Below are positions 25,574-30,116 of a DNA stretch of 30,116 nucleotides, one piece after another. Within the stretch, counting starts at the first letter, position 1; every line of letters starts with the position of its first letter. The stretch spans positions 1-30,116 of the forward strand of contig CAZJGG010000038.1 in the NCBI GenBank assembly GCA_964545475.1. The letters run 5' to 3'. The position numbers and the translations under genes were made by a program. This DNA is from CAZJGG01 sp964545475. Its GTDB lineage: Bacteria > Bacillota > Clostridia > Lachnospirales > JAISER01. Below the pieces are notes generated by a model. The model ran no database searches and was not told the origin of the DNA. It saw only the letters and a program-made list of their open reading frames with translations.

Positions 25574-26201
25574 AGCCGGAAACCTCCTGCATTAAGCCAT
25601 TAATTAATTCCATATATTTTTCATAACTATCTGAGCTTATTTGCTTATGCCCGAACCATACTGTGTTAAAAGTTTCCACAATGATTGCAAACTTTTCCGA
25701 AAACTGCGGACGGGAAGCGGATAACTCACGCTTTAGCTGAGAGTTTGTTTTGTAAAGGTCTATGGACAAAATATTTTTCGTGTTAAAAAGCCATAAAAGG
25801 GCGATGTAAATATATCTAACGCTTTCTCTGTGTTGCTTTTTATCCGCATAGTCTCGGCTTAACCTTATTAAGTCCTCAAAAGTCAACTTATTTTCTTTAA
25901 GTTCGTGGAAAATTTCCTCCATAGATTTTGAGGTGTTAATTATCTTTTTATTTTTTGTGCAGACAATTAAATAAATAATAAAAATTATAAGCAGCACTGT
26001 AAAAAGAATAAATATATTTGTAATTACTGAAATATTATATTCCGGCATATCCGGCATCTTTATGTTAATTTTTCCAAAGAGATTCTCAAAAAAATTCCAC
26101 AAAGCATTTTGAAATGCCTCTCGGAAGTCCAGCATGTGCCCCATTAAAAGATCATATTTCCTTTGTTGTAAAACATCATTTACCGCTTGTTCAAACGTCA
26201 T
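25563..26201 (-). CDS. DUF4129 domain membrane protein
   Basis: The protein has 212 residues with one membrane segment about 58-82 and, after it, the DUF4129 domain with ESVRYIYIALLWLF and a C-terminal TFNTVWFGHKQIS segment (W-F/Y-G motif). In related operons this domain sits at the end of transglutaminase-like proteins or stands alone as here. It starts at ATG 26201 with AAGGA on the minus strand. It is the first gene after the RAYT island, and the island separates it from the membrane gene at 27423-28355. Confidence 0.85.
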   Translation of the reverse strand: MTFEQAVNDVLQQRKYDLLMGHMLDFREAFQNALWNFFENLFGKINIKMPDMPEYNISVITNIFILFTVLLIIFIIYLIVCTKNKKIINTSKSMEEIFHELKENKLTFEDLIRLSRDYADKKQHRESVRYIYIALLWLFNTKNILSIDLYKTNSQLKRELSASRPQFSEKFAIIVETFNTVWFGHKQISSDSYEKYMELINGLMQEVSGFEK

Positions 26202-26245
26202 ATTATCATTCCTTAAATGCCGATATTTCTATGGAAAGGTTATAC

Positions 26246-26271
26246 GGGACGTCGAGGACGCCGTCCCCTAC
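26246..26271 (+). repeat. 26 bp palindromic repeat (REP), copy 1
   Basis: GGGACGTCGAGG...CCCCTAC, with inner stem GGACG-C-CGTCC and outer stem GGGACG/CGTCCC. It lies downstream of the truncated transposase copy. Direct orientation. Confidence 0.9.
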
Positions 26272-26290
26272 AGTTCCTATTCATATGGGT

Positions 26291-26644
26291 TTATTGTGCA
26301 TAGAAACAATCTTTCTCCCATTTCAATGGGTTTTCGCCTATATATTTATATATCATTAGATACTCTTGTTCGTCTCTTATGATATGGTCGTGATAAGAAC
26401 GTTGCCATAAACTAAATCCTATTTCTTTATTTGTAAATCGTTTTAAAGTCGAAACAACCATGGGAATTATAGCGTTTGTAGGGGACGGCGTCCTCGGCTT
26501 CCCGGAATCGCTGCCTAATATAATCACAAGGAAGTGAATGTGGTTAGGCATTATACAATATTTATCAATTTCTATGTGCGTATATGTTTTATTTATGGAG
26601 CAAATATATTTTTCCACGATTTTTCCGTAATCTGATAGCTCCAT
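26291..26644 (-). pseudogene. Truncated RAYT transposase copy
   Basis: The open frame starts at an internal ATG (MELSDYGKIVEKY) and lacks the first 49 residues of its neighbour because the duplication junction lies there. It still has the HUH pair in PNHIHFL and the C-terminal tyrosine segment (EYLMIYKYIGENPLKW). The missing N-terminus carries the first conserved strand of the domain (GVYFITICV), so activity is doubtful. There is no ribosome site suited to the internal ATG. Confidence 0.8.
26478..26503 (-). repeat. 26 bp palindromic repeat (REP), copy 2, inside the truncated transposase
   Basis: Inverse orientation, GTAGGGGACGGCGTCC followed by a variant end (GGCTTCCC). It lies in frame within the truncated transposase copy and encodes GKPRTPSPT. 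Confidence 0.9.
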
Positions 26645-26648
26645 TTGC

Positions 26649-26674
26649 GGGACGTCGAGGACGCCGTCCCCTAC
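26649..26674 (+). repeat. 26 bp palindromic repeat (REP), copy 3, at the duplication junction
   Basis: Same core as copy 1, sited at the border of the two 403 bp units, with hybrid flanks. Confidence 0.9.
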
Positions 26675-26693
26675 AGTTCCTATTCATATGGGT

Positions 26694-27194
26694 TTATTGT
26701 GCATAGAAACAATCTTTCTCCCATTTCAATGGGTTTTCGCCTATATATTTATATATCATTAGATACTCTTGTTCGTCTCTTATGATATGGTCGTGATAAG
26801 AACGTTGCCATAAACTAAATCCTATTTCTTTATTTGTAAATCGTTTTAAAGTCGAAACAACCATGGGAATTATAGCGTTTGTAGGGGACGGCGTCCTCGG
26901 CTTCCCGGAATCGCTGCCTAATATAATCACAAGGAAGTGAATGTGGTTAGGCATTATACAATATTTATCAATTTCTATGTGCGTATATGTTTTATTTATG
27001 GAGCAAATATATTTTTCCACGATTTTTCCGTAATCTGACAGCTCCATTTGCGGGACGCCGATGACGCCGTCCCCTACGATTTCCCCTAGCTCCCTACGCT
27101 TATCTTTAACGCATATTGTAATAAAATAAACTCCGTTTTGATTGTAGTTATATTCTTTTAGTCGGTTTGGTTTTCTTTTTGGCAAATCTTTCAC
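26694..27194 (-). CDS. REP-associated tyrosine transposase (RAYT, Y1_Tnp/IS200-like)
   Basis: This 166-residue HUH single-strand nuclease has GVYFITICVKDKRRELGEI as the first strand, the HUH motif in YCIMPNHIHFL (H84, H86), WQRSYHDHIIRDEQEY, and the catalytic tyrosine region YLMIYKYIGENPLKW (candidate Y148). RAYTs bind and cut their own palindromic REP sequences. Here two REP copies are embedded in frame at residues ~40-48 and ~97-105, and more surround the gene, which supports the pairing. The start is ATG 27194; the site upstream is AT-rich without a strong ribosome motif. It sits inside the membrane-gene/DUF4129 operon. Confidence 0.88.
   Translation of the reverse strand: MKDLPKRKPNRLKEYNYNQNGVYFITICVKDKRRELGEIVGDGVIGVPQMELSDYGKIVEKYICSINKTYTHIEIDKYCIMPNHIHFLVIILGSDSGKPRTPSPTNAIIPMVVSTLKRFTNKEIGFSLWQRSYHDHIIRDEQEYLMIYKYIGENPLKWEKDCFYAQ
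26881..26906 (-). repeat. 26 bp palindromic repeat (REP), copy 4, inside the intact transposase
   Basis: Identical to copy 2. It encodes residues ~97-105 (GKPRTPSPT) of the intact transposase, a loop after the HUH strand. Confidence 0.9.
27052..27077 (+). repeat. 26 bp palindromic repeat (REP), copy 5, inside the intact transposase
   Basis: Variant GGGACGCCGATGACGCC. It encodes residues ~40-48 (VGDGVIGVP) of the intact transposase. Confidence 0.85.
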
Positions 27195-27243
27195 TTTACC
27201 ACCACATAACTATACAGTTTATACATAATTAAGGAGGACATTC

Positions 27244-27269
27244 GGGACGTCGAGGACGCCGTCCCCTAC
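27244..27269 (+). repeat. 26 bp palindromic repeat (REP), copy 6
   Basis: Exact core of copy 1, upstream of the intact transposase start. It faces copy 7 as an inverted pair about 57 bp apart. Confidence 0.9.
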
Positions 27270-27420
27270 GATTGATTAATTTGAAACCGTTGTAATGTTG
27301 AAACAACCACTTTAATTATGCCACTTGTAGGGGACGGCGTCCTCGACGTCCCGGAATCGCTATCCAAACGATTACATTAAATGAATATGGCTACGTCCAC
27401 ATTTTATTCAAACATATAAC
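27270..27420 (-). pseudogene. Decayed RAYT transposase remnant
   Basis: The DNA aligns with the middle of the intact transposase at 26844-26965. Shared stretches are GTCGAAACAACCA-like, TAATTATGCCACTTGTAGGGG against AATTATAGCGTTTGTAGGGG, and CCGGAATCGCT followed by AAATGAATATGGCTA against AAGTGAATGTGGTTA. No long frame remains. REP copy 7 lies at the same internal position as in the other copies, so it was part of the ancestor before decay. Confidence 0.65.
27327..27352 (-). repeat. 26 bp palindromic repeat (REP), copy 7
   Basis: Exact reverse complement of the core of copy 6. It lies inside the decayed transposase remnant, at the position matching copies 2 and 4. Confidence 0.9.
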
Positions 27421-27422
27421 TT

Positions 27423-28355
27423 CTAGCTATTTTCACAACGGTCAAGGGAAACCTCAATATCAAAACCTTCATATTTTATCTTCTGATTGCAATAGAGCAT
27501 ATATATAAAAATTCCTTGAAAAGGGGTTGTAAGGACATTAATAGCGAAACCAACAAGCCCACCTAAAGATGACAAAGCGTAAAAATAAGGTAAGTTTCCT
27601 GCGGATATAAAGTTTGCAGATGTTTGTGTTACTGCAGAAGCAATGGCGAATATACCGTAGAAGCTGTAATAAATAGCCATAAATACAAGCTGAAATAGTA
27701 TTAATGAAAAAGATATTTTTTTAAAGTCTTTTTTTACTAATCCAAAGCTTCTGGAAATTGCCTTAAAAAAGTGCATTTTATCAAAAACTGCGGCTGGCAA
27801 AGCAAAAACAGTAATAGCATATAAAACGAAAGCCATAATGATATAAGCGAGGAAAAAAAGCAAACCGGTAAATCCTAATTTAAAAATATCGCCATCATAT
27901 TCCGAAATTCCTAATACGGGTATAAATAGCAGGACTATAAATATTATGCAAGGGATATACGTAATAATCAATGCAGCTGCTAATGATAAAAACTGTGGAA
28001 TAGACGAAAAAGCCTTGTTAAAGGATTTTGCAATAGATATATTTTCTCCAGCAAAGGTTCCTCGTGTAATGTCCATTGTAACGGCGATATTCCCAAAACC
28101 GACAATTGAAATCACAATAGATAATGCCAAAAAAGTTAAAAATACTATAACAGCACCGCCAACGCCGTTTGCTTTGGCAGAAGCGAAAGTAGAAACTGTT
28201 ATAAAAACTACAAAAATAATGGCAACTAATAATGTAATTAAAGTCCATATTAGCGATGCGCCGATTAAGCTTTTAAAGCTTTTTTTATAAATTGCGGCTG
28301 TTTCGTCAAAAAGTTCAGAAGTATTCATGCAATAAAAGCGGTTATTGTTATCCAT
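27423..28355 (-). CDS. Multi-pass membrane protein of unknown function
   Basis: The protein has 310 residues. A short polar N-terminus (MDNNNRFYCMNTSELFDETAAIYKKSFKSLIGASLIW) precedes about six hydrophobic segments with glycine/alanine-rich helices, and the tail is polar. The layout resembles the membrane domains attached to some glycerophosphodiester phosphodiesterases and the DUF7847-like proteins near RDD and DUF4129 genes; this is a resemblance only. The start was set at the second ATG (28355) because AGGA at 28364-28367 is too close to the first (28361). It probably led the DUF4129/DUF4350/MoxR/DUF58 operon before the RAYT island arrived. Confidence 0.7.
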   Translation of the reverse strand: MDNNNRFYCMNTSELFDETAAIYKKSFKSLIGASLIWTLITLLVAIIFVVFITVSTFASAKANGVGGAVIVFLTFLALSIVISIVGFGNIAVTMDITRGTFAGENISIAKSFNKAFSSIPQFLSLAAALIITYIPCIIFIVLLFIPVLGISEYDGDIFKLGFTGLLFFLAYIIMAFVLYAITVFALPAAVFDKMHFFKAISRSFGLVKKDFKKISFSLILFQLVFMAIYYSFYGIFAIASAVTQTSANFISAGNLPYFYALSSLGGLVGFAINVLTTPFQGIFIYMLYCNQKIKYEGFDIEVSLDRCENS

Positions 28356-28384
28356 TTGCATATCCTTTCAAATAAATATACAGA

Positions 28385-28413
28385 ATTATAACATATAGAT
28401 TTAATTATTAAAA
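28385..28413 (-). promoter_or_regulatory. Possible sigma-A promoter of the membrane-protein operon
   Basis: On the minus strand, TTTTAA (28413-28408), a 17 bp spacer and a perfect TATAAT (28390-28385) lie about 30 bp before the start at 28355. The -35 match is weak. Confidence 0.35.
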
Positions 28414-28473
28414 GCATAAAAAAATTATATAAAAAATAAATTGTTAGTAGAGGTTATATTAAGGAGTTATCAA

Positions 28474-29412
28474 ATGCGACGATACGTTTATTTAATTTTA
28501 CTAGTAGCGGCATTAACTTTTGGGTGGTTTCTAATGCCAACCTATAATTACTTTGTTACAACGGATGAACAGCAAACAGACGAGGAAAGCCCTTACGACG
28601 ATGTTTTGCCTGAAAAAACCATACCAGAGGACGTTGAAGTTGTACCTACGTTTAAATCAATAGGCATTTTAAAGGATGTTTATACAGATGAAAAAGACTT
28701 AATAAATTTTATATATAATTATGATAAAAAAGATTTACTTAGTTCAAATGAAATACGAATTGATGAATTTTTGAACAAAAGCTTTAAGACAGATTTATCA
28801 GATCCAAACCCAAAAATACTTATTTTCCATACTCATGCAAGTGAAACTTATGTTGATTCCGCCCCCGGAGAAGTTGACGACACAATTGTGGGGGTTGGGA
28901 GAAGGCTTGCGGATATTTTAGTTAAAGACTATGGGGTTTGTGTTGTTCACGATACCGCTTGTTATGACATTGATAACGGCATGGAAGACCGGAAAAACAG
29001 TTACATAAAAATGGAGCCTGCCGTCAAAAAAATGTTGGAAAAATATCCGACCATTGAAGTGGTCATAGATTTACACAGAGACGGAGTGCCGGACAATTTA
29101 AGACTTGTAAAGGATATTAACGGTAAGCCAACAGCACAAATCATGTTTTTTAACGGCATATACAAAAACCATGAAAACCCATACCTTTTGGACAATTTGG
29201 CGTTAAGCCTCCATATGCAGTTAACTGCTAATGAGTTATACCCTGGTCTTGCCAGAAAACTTTATGTTAAGCCCAACAATTACAGCCATCACTTTATGCC
29301 TAAATCATTGCTTATTGAAGCCGGAGCAAACACAAACACAGTGGAGGAAGCGAAAAACGCTATGGAACCTTTGGCGAAAATTCTTTATACCGTATTGACG
29401 ATGGGGCAGTAA
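28474..29412 (+). CDS. spoIIP: Stage II sporulation protein P
   Basis: SpoIIP is a cell-wall amidase and endopeptidase that, with SpoIID and SpoIIM, remodels peptidoglycan during engulfment of the forespore. The 312-residue protein has an N-terminal membrane anchor (about residues 4-22). The catalytic domain has zinc-ligand motifs ILIFHTHASETY (H119, H121), VVIDLHRDGVP (H201) and LLIEAGANTNT (E282). It is shorter than the 401-residue B. subtilis protein, mainly in the region before the catalytic domain, which is common in Clostridia. The start is ATG 28474, seven bases after AAGGAG; a TTG at 28441 lacks a site. It is divergent from the membrane gene. I do not see a convincing sigma-E promoter. 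Confidence 0.93.
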   Translation: MRRYVYLILLVAALTFGWFLMPTYNYFVTTDEQQTDEESPYDDVLPEKTIPEDVEVVPTFKSIGILKDVYTDEKDLINFIYNYDKKDLLSSNEIRIDEFLNKSFKTDLSDPNPKILIFHTHASETYVDSAPGEVDDTIVGVGRRLADILVKDYGVCVVHDTACYDIDNGMEDRKNSYIKMEPAVKKMLEKYPTIEVVIDLHRDGVPDNLRLVKDINGKPTAQIMFFNGIYKNHENPYLLDNLALSLHMQLTANELYPGLARKLYVKPNNYSHHFMPKSLLIEAGANTNTVEEAKNAMEPLAKILYTVLTMGQ

Positions 29413-29457
29413 TATGGTTGGAATAATTGTTAGCGATAATGATTATGTGATTTTGTA

Positions 29458-29485
29458 ACTATTGCTTTGTATAATACATATACTA
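29458..29485 (+). promoter_or_regulatory. Candidate sporulation (sigma-K/E-type) promoter
   Basis: CATATACTA at 29477-29485 fits the CATAnnnTA -10 element of late mother-cell sigma factors. An AC dinucleotide sits at 29458-29459, about 17 bases upstream, as in sigma-K -35 elements. A TATAAT at 29470-29475 overlaps, but has no good -35. The assignment is tentative. Confidence 0.3.
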
Positions 29486-29519
29486 ATATTGTGACAAGCT
29501 TTAAGAAAGGAGGGTTATA

Positions 29520-29894
29520 ATGCCTTATAATGAAAATTTAGATATACCTATCCAAAGCGAGAACGAAACATGTCCTGCAGTTGGGTATCAAAAAGCATCA
29601 ATATGTGTTCCCATAGAGGTTAAACCATTTGCAAAGACAGGAGTAACTGTTACAAAATGCTGTGGTAAACCAAAGATTAAAAGAGGCAAGGATGTTTGCG
29701 AAGGAGAAAAGGAAGGCTCATGTTTCTTTACAATAAGCCAAGAAATTTGTGTAGCAGTTCCTGTTGAGTTCGGTGCAGAAGCTTCTGTAGGAGACGCTTA
29801 CATTGATTGTATCGATGCTTCTGTTGAAGATATATGCGTTGACTGTGATAATGATGTTGACATCTATGACGAAGAACATTACAAAATCAATTAA
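29520..29894 (+). CDS. Small cysteine-rich protein, spore-surface-like
   Basis: This 124-residue acidic protein has ten cysteines, no signal peptide and a strong ribosome site (AAGGAGGG) before ATG 29520. Notable segments are CPAVGYQKASICVPIEVKPF, TKCCGKP and FTISQEICVAVPVEFGAEA. I recall similar hypothetical proteins in Clostridia where the VTPFA...CCG...ISQ-ICVEVPVEFGA pattern is conserved, and I believe they are spore-coat or exosporium related, but no function is established to my knowledge. The position just after spoIIP and the candidate mother-cell promoter support that view. The tail is rich in Asp/Glu and Cys (DICVDCDNDVDIYDEE), which could bind metal or form disulfide cross-links. 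Confidence 0.7.
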   Translation: MPYNENLDIPIQSENETCPAVGYQKASICVPIEVKPFAKTGVTVTKCCGKPKIKRGKDVCEGEKEGSCFFTISQEICVAVPVEFGAEASVGDAYIDCIDASVEDICVDCDNDVDIYDEEHYKIN

Positions 29895-30116
29895 TATTAA
29901 CTTCTAAGAGAAACTTCTAGGTAAACCATTAAATATGCAGACATAAGAAACATTTATTTGCTCTATAATACTAACGGCAAAATTCACTGCAATTTTACAT
30001 AAATAATCCCTGTAACTAAATAAAGGAGGGCTCTTATAAAGAATTTCAGTGAATTTTGCTCGTTAAAATATATGAAATTAAGGTGAGTTTGATAAGCCTA
30101 TAAAAAGACCTTTCGG
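29895..30116. other. Window end with no clear gene
   Basis: There is a perfect-looking ribosome site AAAGGAGGG at 30021-30029, but no ATG, GTG or TTG follows at a workable distance. The frames beyond it close within 20 codons. A weak repeat (CTTCTAAGAGAAACTTCTAGG) near 29900-29922 could be part of the transcript end of the cysteine-rich gene. Confidence 0.5.

Larger units (their letters stand above)
26245..26647. repeat. Tandem duplication, left copy (403 bp)
   Basis: Bases 26245-26647 and 26648-27050 are direct repeats with one difference that I can see (GATAGCT versus GACAGCT near the right end). Both copies begin at a 26 bp palindromic repeat. The unit contains the last ~118 codons of the transposase and the downstream repeat. 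Confidence 0.92.
26648..27050. repeat. Tandem duplication, right copy (403 bp)
   Basis: Right unit of the duplication. Its left edge joins the upstream flank of the repeat inside the transposase gene (CTCCATTTG) to the downstream flank of the repeat outside the gene (ACAGTTCC), a hybrid junction. It remains attached to the intact 5' end of the gene. Confidence 0.92.

Noticed and set aside
26246..27352. CRISPR-like array of 26 bp repeats
   Set aside because: Spacing is irregular, orientation alternates, spacers are transposase sequence, and no cas genes are present. REP/RAYT explains it.
27946..28290. 114-residue plus-strand frame over the membrane gene
   Set aside because: Composition is a reverse reading of membrane-helix codons and there is no ribosome site.

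Overview
The window is an AT-rich stretch of a low-GC, Gram-positive, endospore-forming genome. The strong AAGGAGG-type ribosome sites, frequent TTG and GTG starts, stage II sporulation protein P and LL-diaminopimelate aminotransferase point to an anaerobic Clostridia member; I cannot name the genus. It is a draft assembly. One run of exactly 100 N (7785-7884) interrupts a repetitive gene, and the bases on its two sides are identical over 55 bp, which looks like a repeat-broken assembly graph and not a biological boundary.

Region 1 (1-5180) is a forward operon of sugar-phosphate genes. It holds the tail of an upstream gene, a 754-residue protein with a C-terminal phosphodiester glycosidase (NAGPA-type) domain, a fused GlmU-like nucleotidyltransferase and GlmM/PGM-like phosphohexomutase, and a YihX-like HAD hexose-1-phosphate phosphatase. 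It ends in a clear terminator. Together these could interconvert hexose-6-P, hexose-1-P, nucleotide sugar and sugar-1-phosphodiesters, but the actual sugar is unknown.

Region 2 (5180-12912) carries two tandem secreted leucine-rich-repeat proteins. The first, at least 1567 residues once the gap is closed, is built from seven large modules. Each module pairs an LRR N-cap-like segment and a few LRRs with an InlB-B-like beta segment. The second has one continuous LRR block. Both share a C-terminal region of about 270 residues.

Region 3 (12913-19802) has malic enzyme, a 658 bp gene-free spacer containing a 165 bp near-palindrome, a poly-HAMP chemotaxis receptor, a run of hairpins, then on the minus strand a GNAT acetyltransferase, dapL, a small zinc-metallopeptidase-like protein and a small unknown protein.

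Region 4 (19774-28361) is mostly minus strand. It has a split TSUP permease pair, then the widespread RDD / SpoIIM-like / DUF58 / MoxR / DUF4350 / DUF4129 group, with only the SpoIIM-like gene on the plus strand. Between DUF4129 and an upstream multi-pass membrane gene sits a 1.1 kb island of REP-associated tyrosine transposase (RAYT) sequence: one intact gene, one tandem truncated copy, one decayed remnant and seven copies of a 26 bp palindromic repeat, four of them inside transposase reading frames.

Region 5 (28440-30116) has spoIIP, then a small cysteine-rich protein that resembles spore-surface proteins of Clostridia, and an end stretch with no clear gene.
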